From Sabellastarte sp. h YS-2021 (lineage: Eukaryota > Annelida > Polychaeta > Sabellida > Sabellidae), in NCBI GenBank assembly GCA_964017235.1, contig OZ024933.1, positions 7,753,962-7,817,961 on the forward strand: DNA of 64,000 nt. The letters run 5' to 3'. This document shows, piece by piece, positions 12,301-23,300 of this stretch (position 1 is its first letter; each line of letters opens with the position of its first letter). The notes under the pieces are model-generated. The model was not told the origin of the DNA and did no database searches. It worked only from the letters and a program-made list of their open reading frames with translations. The position numbers were made by a program, and so were the translations under genes.

Positions 12301-12830
12301 ATTTTAAGGTGACCTTAAACTCCCATGCGTAAAAGAATGTTACTGAGCTCAACTTTTTCTATGATTCCACAAAGTATACCAAAATGGCATGACATATTTG
12401 ATCTATATTTTACAGGTACATGTAACTGATGTTGCAGAAATGCCCTGAGACTACATTGAGGTGACATTTAACTCTCAGTAATGGCATAATTATAATTACT
12501 TTTCTTTTAAAATTTTGGATAATATCTTAAATTTTGTGCAATAGATTTTAAGCACATTTAAATTTTGGCTATAAGTAGCCTTGAACAGAGTCTACATGGT
12601 TAACATGAACTTAAACTCTTAACATTTACACTGACTTACATTCAGTTTAAGCTTAGGGCAAATTTCTGTGATGTTTTGGCAATATTAAAGTGATAGGTTA
12701 GAGTTTTTCATTTTAATTAAACATGTACATGTGTCTAGACCAAAACAGGATCTCTATTGTAATGTTACCGTAAAAACCTGAAAGTTAAAAAAGTAAGTTT
12801 AAGGTTACAACTTATTTTAATCATTATATC
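9340..12830. repeat. 3.5-kb degenerate tandem array with higher-order structure
   Basis: A unit of about 145 bases recurs some 15-20 times. Its two marks are ATCTCAAAAATGGCTTGATGG followed by AATTTGGCATGTGG, and AAGGTGACCTTAAACTCCCA (for example at about 9435, 10214, 10358, 11142, 11579, 12172 and 12308). Groups of units repeat as larger blocks: the GAGTTTAAGGTTGGG...TGCTAATTA stretch at 9897 recurs at 10678, and the GGTTATAGTAA...ATATTTGATAAACT stretch at 10013 recurs at 10795, each about 780 bases apart. Frames are closed by stops and shift between units. It is satellite-like, possibly an old element amplified in tandem. Confidence 0.85.
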
Positions 12831-12959
12831 CATCCTGCTGGACATGGATAGTATTTTTATTTTTCATCTAAATCACCCTTGATTGCTGCTCATTTACAGG
12901 TACAGTATTTTATGTGTCTCAGCTAAATTTGGTGTGGAAGTTTAATGACATGAGAGTTT

Positions 12960-13640
12960 GTGTGTGATTGCTTTCTTGGCAATATCTGGCAACAAGTGCT
13001 GTGGCAACACTTTTTTATGTTTGTTGGGCTTTAATATCTTTTGGGGAGTTCTTTGCTTTCCACACCCCTGCACAGACTGGAGCGGATTAGTTTTTTGGCA
13101 CACCTGGCAACAAGTATTGCCATGGCAACACTTTTTTCTGTTTCTTGGACTTGTAAATATTTTTATGAGTTTCTTTGCTTTCCATACCACTGCACAGATT
13201 GGAGCTGATTAGTTTTTCGGCAACACCTGGCAACAAGTGTTGCCATGGCAATACTTTTTTATGTTTCTTGGGCTTAAAAATTTTTCACGGGTATCTTTGC
13301 ATTCCAAATCCTTGCATTGATTTCAGCTGATTAGTTTTTCGGCAACACCTGGCAACAAGTGTTGCCATGGCAACACTTTTTTTCTGTTTTTTCGACTTAC
13401 AAATATTTTTATGGGTTCTTTGTTTTCCATACCCTGCACAGATTGGAGCTGATTAGTTTTTCGGCAAAATCTGGCAGCAAGTCTTGCCATGGCAACACTT
13501 TTTTCTGTTTCTTTGACTTATATTTCTGTGGATTTTTTGCATTCCAAACCCCTGCATGAATAGGACCAGGTTAGCTTTTTCAGCAATATCAGGCAGCTAG
13601 TGTTGCCGTGGCAACAGTTTTTTCTGTTTATCGGTTGTGG
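12960..13640 (+). repeat. Six tandem 122-base units, each with an RFX X-box-like palindrome
   Basis: Each unit carries CTGGCAACAAG, then a palindrome, then a TTTTTTCTGTTTCTT...GGAGCTGATTAG tail. The palindrome core is GTTGCCATGGCAAC or a one- or two-base variant at 13116-13129, 13239-13252, 13361-13374, 13483-13496 and 13602-13615. The unit at about 12998 has a more degenerate core. Spacing is 123, 122, 122 and 119 bases. In the unit at 13357-13378 the palindrome extends perfectly to 22 bases. GTTGCC-N2-GGCAAC is the palindromic X-box bound by RFX transcription factors. That the array works as an enhancer is inference, since tandem repeats can keep such a palindrome for other reasons. Confidence 0.8.
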
Positions 13641-13689
13641 ATATAAAAAGTCCTGAAGAAACCTGTATGGTAAAGTGACCTAACACTGC

Positions 13690-14040
13690 ACAAGATTAGA
13701 CAATGCTGGTTTGCTGTTCCACGAAATGGTGGACAAATAGATGTCCTTCTTTCTTCAATGAAGAGCCGAGGCAGACAAGACATGACCCATCTTGTACAAT
13801 GCATTTACATGTATTATGACTAGCTGAGCGTGCTTTATTAGTGGATTATCAGTGCAGAATTGATAGACAATGATCTTGCTTGTTTGCTCTCCCACAAAAT
13901 GGCAGACAAATATAAGCCCTTCTTTCCTCCATGAAGAGAGGATGTGAACAAATATAAGTCCTTCTTTCCTCCATGAAGAGAGGAAGCAGACAAGACAGGA
14001 CATCTTGCACAATGCATTAATTTGTATGGTCATATGACTA
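13690..14040 (+). repeat. Two-copy tandem repeat with internal 48-base duplication
   Basis: The stretch at about 13702-13830 recurs at about 13870-14040. Shared marks are ACAAATA...CCTTCTTTC, CATGAAGAG and CTTG..CAATGCATT. The second copy contains the CCTTCTTTCCTCCATGAAGAG segment twice in a row. It is non-coding. Confidence 0.7.
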
Positions 14041-14450
14041 GCAGTTTAAGTTATATTTTTCAACAAGGTGAGGCTTCACCATGACTCAGTCCTTCTGAAA
14101 GATGCTCTGGATTTGCAGAAATGCTGCACGTCAACTATATTTGCCTATCTGGCATAAGTTATGTCCTTTCAAATTTCATCCGCTTCAGTTTTTAACCAAA
14201 GCTGGTGACACAGTACAATTCTGTTGAATTCTTGTTTTTGCTTTAAACTAAAATGGTTAAGCCACCATTTAACCTTTAAAAATAATGTGGTGTAATGTTG
14301 GAATTCCATATACCCTTTTGGATTTTCTTCAAATAAAGTGCACAAAAACAACAATAATTTGTCTTTATACCACTGTTGTATTTATGTGAATTAGTATATT
14401 TCCAAATATCATTTGATTTATAAGTTTCATTATTCATTACTTACTTGAAA
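14041..14450. other. No gene seen
   Basis: Unique-looking AT-rich DNA between the tandem repeats and the DIRS-like fossil. Nothing in it can be supported as a gene. Confidence 0.5.
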
Positions 14451-14545
14451 GAGTACATTATGAGCCCAATTTTGTTGATTTTGAAGAGAAATTTATTTTA
14501 ACCTATTTAAGAGTACATTATGAGCCGAATATTGATTTTTATAAT
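14451..14545 (+). repeat. Two copies of a 60-base direct repeat
   Basis: GAGTACATTATGAGCC occurs at 14451 and again exactly 60 bases later at 14511, with similar sequence after each. It lies just beyond the recombinase end of the DIRS-like element and may belong to its terminal region. Confidence 0.6.
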
Positions 14546-14789
14546 CCAAAATATTTTAAAAAAATACTAACTACCCAGGTTATATAGTATTAAAGGTCAA
14601 AAGCAAGGAGGGGTGAAGGAAAGAGGTTAGGGTAACCACTAAGCAATTATACTGGACATGTTTTGAAATTTTGAATGGTGAAACACCGGAAGCCACAACA
14701 TGAAAAATTTTAGGATGAAACCATAGCTTAGGAGATAAAATAATGATTTAATTTGTATAAATAATATTTTTTTGGCATATTTTTTGATG

Positions 14790-15740
14790 AAAGAAAGGCA
14801 CCAAAGAGCCAAGGTGTGTAGAAAATTGCGAAAAGTTGATGACACAGGGGAAGCAGCGGCAGGAAGTGACTTAATATATTTCCATACCGCAGGTGTCATG
14901 GACCATTATGTCTTGCAATGGGACTCCATGTTGAAAGGCCCAAGAGGTGCCTCCTTTTCTAAACATATGAAATGTCAAATGTGTTGGGAATTGTAATTTT
15001 GTACTCATGAGTTTTAAATGTTTCCTAGCCACCGAATCAGTTAATGCAGTAGTCCTACCTGCATGTGAGATGGTGAATAATGAGTCATTGGGATTCCCCG
15101 ACCTATGATGCAACATTGCTTTCATTGCTGTGATAGGGCATATAACACAGTTCCCCAAAGCTGGACTGGCAATAGTTCTAGTTTCTGTTCTATCTTGAAT
15201 GGTCTCTGACCATTTAATCAGTATTGTGGCACCCAGATCCGAAAAGAATATGTACTCTTGACATAGATGTCTAGAAACATCAAAGGATGCAGCAGAATGT
15301 GGGAGTATATTCGAGACTTGAAGAAATGAAAAGAAAGCAAATGTAAAGTGAGAACTTCTGGATACGGCAATAGAAAAGCAATCTCAACAATTTCTTTCAA
15401 CAAATCTTCAGTAATAACAGTGTGTTGAACAGGTCTGAGCTGTCTATTGGTTTTTAAGGATTTAATGTACATCTTTATTCTATCATCTTTAAACATAGCA
15501 GTAGGAAAGCCATACAAAATGAAATTAGCTCTGATGGCTGCCAAATAATTTGCTATATTTGATGGTGAGTGTTGATTTTCATGCAAATACTCCATAAAGA
15601 TCAACAATTGTCAACACCAGGAAGGCCATAAAATCCAAGGACATCCTGTCATAATTTCTTTTGTAGCAGGGTGATAACTGTAGTCTAGCCCAGGCCCTTG
15701 TAGTGAGCTGGGCCATGCCAGGAACCAAATCTGAAAATAT
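14790..15740 (-). pseudogene. Tyrosine recombinase region of DIRS-like element A
   Basis: An N-terminal core-binding region (SPSNIANYLAAIRANFILYG) is followed by the catalytic domain. The HMFRKGGTSWAFQHGVPLQD block around 14.92-14.98 kb is the H-x-x-R region of DIRS recombinases. A following block near 14.80-14.89 kb (ASPVSSTFR) matches the family's C-terminal part. The region lies on the far side of the LTR insertion from the reverse transcriptase, in the expected order and strand. It is broken. Confidence 0.85.
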
Positions 15741-15921
15741 TATATATTGTCATTAAACAGTAATAAATCTCTGTGTGGCACAATCCATTGGGGATTTGGA
15801 ATATTTTGATACAATTTTTCATAGTTGTGGCAGATGTGTTGGCCTGACCAATACCATTTTGTGGGGGGCTGCTTGGTTGTTGTTTAATTACAACCAGGTT
15901 CAACAAGACCACTAATTAGTC

Positions 15922-18395
15922 AAACTGACCCCAAAGTGGCCCTCCGGCTCGAGCCCCCAGTCAACACCAGTTGACACAAAATTTCCCATGTCAGATCATT
16001 TTTGCAACATGCCCAGGTCCAGTGGTCATCCTAAATTAATAGGGCGGCTGTGCCTCATATTCATAAGGTAGGGTATTCAGAGACAACAATCAACAAAAAT
16101 ACCATAGTTTAACTATAATTACATTTATTCACCAAAATTACCCCTTCCAAACCATACAGTCATTACAGTTGAACAAGATTCAGCCATAGAACAGAATAAA
16201 TCCATAAGATATTGCAGATACAAAGTTACTTTAAACTGAATGGATACACGATCTCATGTAAGAGTTCGAAATAATGCTTATTAAATTTACAAGAAACTGT
16301 TGAACAAAAGAATGTAACCCCCAAAAATCCCCAATTGGTACTTAATTGGTCCACTAGTGAAAGTCAGGATCCACAATATAATCATCTCAAAGGTCATGAT
16401 AACATCAACAAATCCCTATAATATATACTTAACTTAATAAGGTTAAACTTCTCATTCTGACTTGAATGACTGATGGAACTGATAAAACTAGCCTCAGAGA
16501 CAGACTAAACATTAAGCTATAAACCTAAATTGACAAATAAATTCTGAACAAAGTGACATTTAACACACTTGTCATACCGTCTGTACTAAATTTACATATA
16601 ATACCAGATTTAATTATATAATTAACTTAAACAGCTATCTTCAGGATGAATTTGGCCTGATAAACTATAAAATTACTGATTTAAGGAACCATGATTGACT
16701 TACATGATCTCAGGACAACTGCATGTTGTCAGAGTTCCCAGTGAAGGCGACTATATGTCTTTCCCGTGGCTTTATGTTAAGTCAACCTTAGTAACCTTAT
16801 ATGTAAAGGAAAATACTTTACCTTAATAAACTGGAGAATTAACTTAATGTTTAACCAAAAAGTCCACTTGATTCAAAGGCCAGCCTGCATGGTCAAGACT
16901 CTAAGCCAAGCAGATTAATTTTACCTATGCTTGTATACAATATATACAGCCTAGACGACAGTATATACTGTATGTACTGCCTACAGGAAATTATAATACA
17001 AAATCATTACATAGTAATGAGCTGCCAGCACAGATACCCCATAATAAACCCTTATCATAATAACCTACATTTTAGACAATGCCTACACCTGTATGATAGT
17101 ACACATTTTATATACTGTTTAACCTAAACTTATAATACAGTTAATAAAGTCATATTGTGTATGAGCTGCCAGCACAGACACCCCATACTTTAGAGCTATT
17201 TCACTATTTAAACCTATAACATACAATGTATACAGCCTGAATGAAAGTACACATTGTACATGCTGTTTATTCTAAGTTTTCAAAACAATTAACAATGTCA
17301 TTGTTTATATGAGCTGCCTGCACAGACACCCCATAGTTTAGTCCTATCACCTTATTTGAACCTATACTTCATGTACAATGTACACAGCCTGAATGACAGT
17401 ACACATTGTACACTGAGATTATACTAATCAGACCTTAAACTTGTAAAAGATTATAATATTTTAAACTTAAACAAAAACATTATTAACTACACACAAAACT
17501 ATATTTACACACATTAACATTGGTAAGCTTACACATTATCTACATATTTACAAGAAACCTTAAGTAAAATAAATATAAATTAAGTAACCATGCTTACCCC
17601 CTTTTGTGACTGTCCAACCCAAAAATAGTGAACACTTGCAAAAATGTTGAAACAAACAGTCTCCAAGAATCTGGATCACAAAACACTCCCTGTCTTGTCA
17701 GTCCACCCAAAAAAAACTTCCTTTTCCAAAGAAACTGCCCCTTTTATACACAAATTTGACCACCCAAAACTAAAAAATAGATCACCAGGCCAAATGATTA
17801 CATTTCAAATACTTATATCACTTCAAAAACAAAAGCAGTTACTTATGGATCTGTGTCCTGACACTGATGGACATCAGGTGTCATTTCTGTCAAATTTATA
17901 ACCATGCATGCAGCTGTGTGCATCAATACAGAACATTTCACAAAGTTAAAACAATATCACAACTCATTACATGTAGTGGCACTGACATTGTTCAAAAGGC
18001 AACACCAAAGAGTTTATTTTAGTTATGGTCAACCAGTAAATTTGTAAAATAAATATAATGTTTAATAAAATGAACAAATTAATCAGTATATTTATAGTAG
18101 GATTCAAAGCTTGTTGGTTTTTTTTAAACTAAGTAAGTTCAATTTAGATGTACATGGTAACTGTTATAGTTTCTGCCAGGTGTGCATTTAATTGAGGGTG
18201 AAATGGGAGATGATGAGAATGTACCCAAACAATATCATCAGCTCTATGTCTTTGTAAAAGGTATAGCCAGTGGACATTTTGTAGTCTTGCTCAAGACCTT
18301 TGATTCATTAAAAACCAACTTTTGCATGTAATTAATACACAAAATTAATGAAATAAATTAAAAATAATAACAAGGCATTTTCCATGCCGCCACAT
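15922..18395 (-). repeat. 3' LTR (left copy) of the LTR element
   Basis: From 16474 to 18395 the sequence matches 23312-25493 apart from the SINE in the latter. The right edge at 18395 is fixed by the polypurine tract. The left edge at 15922 rests on the TAGTC duplication and is less certain, because 15922-16473 has no counterpart in the right copy. A tttattcac at about 16124 gives an AATAAA-type signal on the minus strand. Confidence 0.75.
16925..17425. repeat. Four-unit hairpin array in the left LTR
   Basis: Units of about 145-148 bases each hold GAGCTGCCAGCACAGACACCCC (at 17019, 17163 and 17311) and a hairpin of the form TACAATGTA...TACACATTGTA (near 16936, 17077, 17225 and 17374). The last has a 10-base perfect stem, TGTACAATGT/ACATTGTACA. 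The array is conserved in the right LTR at about 23770-24260. Confidence 0.8.
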
Positions 18396-18411
18396 CACTC
18401 CCTCCTTTTTA
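18396..18411 (-). other. Polypurine tract of the LTR element
   Basis: On the minus strand this reads AAAAAGGAGGGAGTGA and abuts the LTR start TGTGGCGG. This is the normal position of the plus-strand primer in LTR retroelements. Confidence 0.8.
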
Positions 18412-18415
18412 AAAT

Positions 18416-18690
18416 AAGAAATTACTGGCTGTAAGATAAATTTCTTAATGCATAAAATAACCAACATTTTTCAATTGACTAGAATAATCATTCTCATTAA
18501 GTCACTTAATTTACGTTAACATATAAAAGAAAACATTTCCAAAATTACACTAAAGACATTGAAATTACTGGCTATAAGGACAGCTTCATAATGCATAAAC
18601 TAACCAACATTTGTAAATTGACCCAATCATCATTCCCATTAAGTCTCTTAATAATGTAAACACATATAGACACATAAATCTCCATTTACA
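18416..18690. repeat. Two-copy 143-base tandem repeat in the LTR element
   Basis: GAAATTACTGGCT.TAAG...ATGCATAAA.TAACCAACATTT occurs at about 18418 and again at about 18560. It lies between the polypurine tract and the zinc-finger region. Confidence 0.7.
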
Positions 18691-18714
18691 AACAACCTTA
18701 ATAATACCCCAGCA

Positions 18715-19165
18715 ATAAGCATAAGCTAGTAGAATATACCACTCAATATGTGATAAACATCAAGATTCAACAGAATGACATTTAAATCACCAACCACCAT
18801 AACTTTATTGTAATACATATCTCAGAAATATTTAATAGAACATGAAATATAGCCATTGCCAATAACCATAGTAAGCCTAGTAGAATATACCACTCAATAT
18901 GTGATAAAACATCAAGATCCAACAGAATGGCATTTAAATCACTGTCCACCATAACTTCATTGCAAAACATCTCTCAGAGAAAATTAATAAACATGAAATA
19001 TAATCATTGACAATAATCATAATAAGCTAGTCGAACATACCACTCAATATGTGATAAAACATCAAGATTCAACAGAATGACATTTAAATCGCCATCCACC
19101 ATTACTTCATTGCAAACATCTCAGAGAAAATTAATAAACCATGAAATATTTGACTATAATCAAAA
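18715..19165. repeat. Three-copy 150-base tandem repeat in the LTR element
   Basis: TAAGC.TAGT.GAA.ATACCACTCAATATGTGATAAA starts near 18722, 18872 and 19023. Each unit continues through ACAGAATG.CATTTAAATC to a CATGAAATAT stretch. No conserved frame is visible. Confidence 0.85.
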
Positions 19166-19433
19166 TTTAAGCAAACGAAATGTAGATAATACAATCTTCC
19201 AAACAATTAAAATTATTAAATAATACCATCCAGAGAGTCAAGTTTTGATACAATTTTTTTTAAACAAATGTTCCAGTGTCATTGTATTAGATATAATCAC
19301 AACAGAATCCTGAGTAGATGGATTTCCAGGAACTTGTCTGGTCTGGGACATCTGGTGTACTAAAAAAGCTTCTACATACTTTTCTTACCATGAGAAGTTG
19401 TGAATATCAGAGGTCACATAGAGGCTTTGGAAC

Positions 19434-19549
19434 GCTTTGAGACACCAGGAACAGGATGGAGCGCTTTGATACATCAGAAGTAGGACTGTATGTCTTGAGA
19501 CCTGAGAAGTAGGATGGTGTACTCTGAGACATCAGGAAAGGATCGATGG
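19434..19549. repeat. Minisatellite, four 29-base units
   Basis: Units start exactly at 19434, 19463, 19492 and 19521. The consensus is close to GCTTTGAGACATCAGAAGTAGGATGGTGT. Because 29 is not a multiple of three, this is unlikely to be a protein repeat. Confidence 0.85.
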
Positions 19550-19660
19550 CAAAAGGATGGCTGCAATTAGGTTGTCAAGGCACACAAGCTTCAGGACATG
19601 GCTTCTGACAGCAGATCCTCATTATGGAACAAGAGTTTTCTGAATGTTGTGCCCTACCAT

Positions 19661-20206
19661 TTATGTGTCAAATTTGCCTACTTTTGAATTTTTTTTTTTT
19701 TTTTGTAACATTTCAGCAGTTTCTTCAAGGAGGTTTTCAAAATTTTGGCCGAGTTCACAGTTTTGATCAGAAATCTGAAATTCATCCACAAAACTGGAAG
19801 TACAAATTTTGATAGGTTCCTTGTGATGAATAGACATGTGTGTATCCAGGATCTCTTTATTCAAACAATTGAAGTTACAAAGTCCACAGGTCAAAAGTTG
19901 TGAGTAGCCCTGTGGAACGTCAAATTTGCAGGACACTACATTGATGTCAGACATGTGTTGTAATTTCAAGTGTTGGACCATGTAACTTTTGTTAAATCTT
20001 GTTTCAAAATGACAACACAAGGGGCATTTATAACCCCATGACTGGAACTCGTGCATTCTCCTGTGGCGAGACAAATCTATCACTAATTTGCCACAGTTAG
20101 GGCACAACTTCAGACTCTTTTCCAGATCAGCTGGTTTACTTTGATTCTTGGCAAACTTCATATCCTGAAAAAAAACATCATTTATAATCTGCACAACAGA
20201 TGACAT
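19661..20206 (-). CDS. C2H2 zinc-finger ORF next to the integrase
   Basis: This 181-residue frame on the integrase strand has three C2H2-like fingers: CPNCGKLVIDLSRHRRMH, then CPLC...VQHLKLQH, then CGLCNFN...DTHMSIHH. A run of lysines lies near its end, over a poly-T tract at about 19690. On the minus strand a pyrimidine run ending in CAG (edge at 20165) precedes GATATGAAG, which looks like a 3' splice acceptor with coding sequence starting at 20164. The frame lies between integrase and the 3' LTR, where Ty3 elements may carry an extra, often spliced, ORF. It could be an element-borne DNA- or RNA-binding ORF or a captured host exon. I cannot tell which. Confidence 0.65.
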   Translation of the reverse strand: MSSVVQIINDVFFQDMKFAKNQSKPADLEKSLKLCPNCGKLVIDLSRHRRMHEFQSWGYKCPLCCHFETRFNKSYMVQHLKLQHMSDINVVSCKFDVPQGYSQLLTCGLCNFNCLNKEILDTHMSIHHKEPIKICTSSFVDEFQISDQNCELGQNFENLLEETAEMLQKKKKNSKVGKFDT

Positions 20207-21101
20207 TTATTCTGTATCTGGGATTTTGTGGCCATACCAGTCAGGGGATTTCCTAGTTCTCTGAGGTCTAGTTTGGTTATCCTCATTTGGTCTTAAGTTT
20301 TCTTCTAAAATTTGTTCAGCCTCAGAAGGTAGTACCACTTTTGGGACTGGTTGCCTTAAAGTATGGGCCCAAGAAGTATCGACTTCTTTTCTTGTGTGAG
20401 CTGGTTTTAACCTATCATGATTGGCTATAAAAGGGTGGGAGTTAATGTTTTCCTGCAGCCTATAAATCCTTTCTGATATCTTTGTTACAACTACAAATGG
20501 ACCCCTCCATTTATAAAACCTTTCCTTCCCAGGATTTTCTTTGACAGGGTTGTAGTAATATACCAGTGAGCCTACCTTGTAGGGAGTTTCTTTCAGCCGG
20601 TTGTTATAATTTTTCTCTTGTCTGATAGATGCTTTTTGGTTTTGTCCACGTGCCAAATTGTAGGCCTGCTTGAGTTTTGTTTTGAGATTTTGGACTTACT
20701 CTGAAACATTTTTGTAAGAACCTCTGCTTGTGCTTACAATTGGACTTGCTAGATCTATTGGTAGAGTTGCTTCCCGGCCATAAACCATGAAATAAGGAGT
20801 TTGCCTAGTTGATTTCTTGTATACTCGAGTTATATGCCAAGGTGCAAAGCCTAACAACCTCATCCCAAGCAAATGGATTTTTGTAAATGGTACCATTTAG
20901 AATGTTACAGAGAGTCTTGTTTAGCCTTTCGACAAAATCAACACTCTGTGGTCTTATTGGAGTGGTACGTGTTTTCTCAATACCCAGTAGCCTACATGTC
21001 TCAGAGAAAAGTGTCCCATCAGAATTTGACCCTTGATCAGTGTGGATTTCAAGAGGAGAACCAAAAGAGCCCATGTAGCACTTATATGTCCTAAATTTCA
21101 T
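20207..21101 (-). pseudogene. Integrase region of the Ty3/Gypsy-type element
   Basis: The catalytic core shows LEIHTDQGSN and GIEKTRTTPIRPQS, followed by the YKKSTRQTPYFMVYGREATLP stretch typical of Ty3/Gypsy integrases. The C-terminal part has the GPY/F-like module (VGSLVYYYNP, FYKWRGPFVVV, HPFIANHDRLKP). Upstream parts of pol are not recognisable beyond about 21.1 kb. The region is broken. Confidence 0.9.
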
Positions 21102-22800
21102 AAGATATTATATCATAACCTATTGAAAATTTAAAAAAAAGATAAATTATTCTAGCTGTGTAGAGATATAACTTAAACTAAAGTAGCCAAGTATACACTT
21201 CAGATGTCAGACACTATTTTATTTCCTCAGAACTTGCCTCTAAGACACTTAAACATGAAAAATGAAAAGATAAAATAGCTTGTTATAGATTTCCATGTCA
21301 CCAAATGTGAACCATAGAAAATACTGTGAATTTTAGCAAAACAACTTTAAAATCCATAGATTCAAAACAATCTTTAAACTAGCAACCTATATAAGAAGGA
21401 ATTACATGAATCCTAACAGTACAATATAAATCCCATGATTTTCATACAACAAACGGTTGCAAAGTAAGTCATAAAATTACCTCAGAAAGAAGTCCCAAGA
21501 ATTCTAACAGAAGTTTACCATATTAACTCAACCCATTTGAGTGTATTTTTTAAAGCTCACCAAACATAATAAAGAAGTTCATAATTTCTATTAATTCCAC
21601 AAATTTCTATAGAAATAATCCCATTAGGATACAAACCCCAACAATAATCTTGTAGAAATTATTCTACCTTAAAAGTCAGTAAAACTAAGAAAAAGATCAT
21701 TCATATAAAAAATATATCTTTCAATAATAAAAATAGCATTTTAGATCTCATTGGTATGCACTAACATTTTCTTTCTTACCTGTCAGCAGTCATTCAGTCC
21801 TGAATGAGTATATATACCTACTGACTGAATCGAACCATCAGCTGATCCCCAGATTTCAGCCATGCTGAAACCTTGAAGTCACCAGAAAACTTAGTACAAC
21901 ACATTTATTATTGTTTGTTTTTTTTTCACAATACAACATTCACATAAAGACTTCAGTACAACAATTTATTATTGTGCTTGTCACTTTAAGAAAAACATTT
22001 TCCTCATGTCCCTACCATCTGACTGAAATAGCTAGCCATTCTGAATGCCTGAATGCAAGTTAGAACCACTTAGTGGGGTGTAGGACCTCAACAGATGTCT
22101 TGGTGCACACCCCTTATCGAACCAAAGTTGAGCACCGTTTACAGTGTCATTAGTAACATTCGAGCTTCCTTGCAATTGCTACATTAAGATACTCTTTGTC
22201 ATATACTAAAACTAAGTGAGATGAAATGATAATGAGCATGAAATGATTAATTCAAGTAAATTAAATCACAAAAGCAATTACTCCCAAATGAACCAAAGGT
22301 CACACCTTCTACTAAATGCTCCAATCCAATATATTAAAATGAAGCCCAGAAAACAGAATCAAGATTTGAAGTGACACCGGTAATTCTCTATCAAATAATG
22401 AAACTATTCCTTAAAGAGTGTGTGTGCTGTTTGAAATATAAGTTTATATCACCCCTCATACTGCTGAGCTCAAGGTACAATAATACAGGATGACGTACTG
22501 TTCGACTAGGCACACACACTAAGATCAAGCCTTTTAACAGCTTATAATAAAATTTTGACAGATCAACACAATGGGTTCATAACTACATAAGTACTCCAAT
22601 AATGAGTAAACCATTCAACAGCAAAATAGCAAAACACAAACGGACAAATTCTTGAATAATCCAGGATTAAATTCAAGAAAACAACATACCAATTGGTTAA
22701 GCTTAACTTAACTCACAACAAAGCCAAAAGTTTCCAAACAAGTAGCTTAAACAACCATATTAAACAAAACCATCTACAGCTTAGCCTTGCCTAGGCCTTA
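21102..22800. other. Internal part of the LTR element with no recognisable genes
   Basis: Reverse transcriptase and gag would be expected here, but no frame shows their motifs. The DNA is AT-rich with short frames only. It may be a rearranged or foreign segment. Confidence 0.45.
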
Positions 22801-22839
22801 AGCTCATGAGACATCTCACCCTAATCACCAGTAGCCATA

Positions 22840-23300
22840 AACACAACATATTCCAAGAGGATCTTACCCCTTACAAAATACATCACATCTTGCCTTAAAC
22901 ACAATATATTCAAAGTGAACCCTACTCTTACAAAATATATATGACACCTTACCTTAATAATCAATAACCTTAACCAATATATTCTAAGAGAACCCTGGGG
23001 CCACGGTGGTAGAGTGGTAACACTCTCGCCTCCCACTTCTGCGGCCGGGGATCGATCCCCGTCATGGCCGTAATTGGGAAAGCTGGTAGTTGCTTGCCGT
23101 TGGTCGGCAGTTTACAGTACACAACCCTAGCGAACTCTATGTACTGGTTTCCTCTGCCCTTCCAACTACCCGTCGTGATATGACCTGTACAGTGTTGAAA
23201 GCGACGTTAAACCCCAAATAAACAAATAAACAAATAAAAAATCTAAGAGAACCCTACTCTTACAAAATATATATGACACTTTACCTTAATCATAGGTCAC
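22840..23300. repeat. Three-copy tandem repeat of about 70 bases, split by a SINE
   Basis: The phrase ATATTC.AAG.GAACCCTACTCTTACAAAATATATATGACA..TTACCTTAA occurs near 22847 (degenerate), 22905 and 22980. The third unit is interrupted by the SINE at 22997-23241 and resumes after it. Confidence 0.75.
22997..23241 (+). mobile_element. tRNA-derived SINE, copy 1
   Basis: The head GGGGCCACGGTGGTAGAGTGGTA holds a Pol III box A (TGGTAGAGTGG), with a box-B-like GGGATCGATCCCC about 35 bases on. The tail is CCCCAAATAAACAAATAAA. A perfect 14-base target duplication, TCTAAGAGAACCCT, lies at 22983-22996 and 23242-23255. It interrupts the tandem repeat of the LTR element. Confidence 0.95.

Noticed and set aside
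16925-17425. CRISPR-like spaced repeats
   Set aside because: Units are long, contiguous and diverged with no unique spacers, and the DNA is animal. They are LTR tandem repeats.
17644-17901. 85-residue frame repeated at 24741-25001
   Set aside because: It recurs only because it lies in the two LTRs, on the strand opposite the element's genes. Conservation is explained by the recent LTR duplication.
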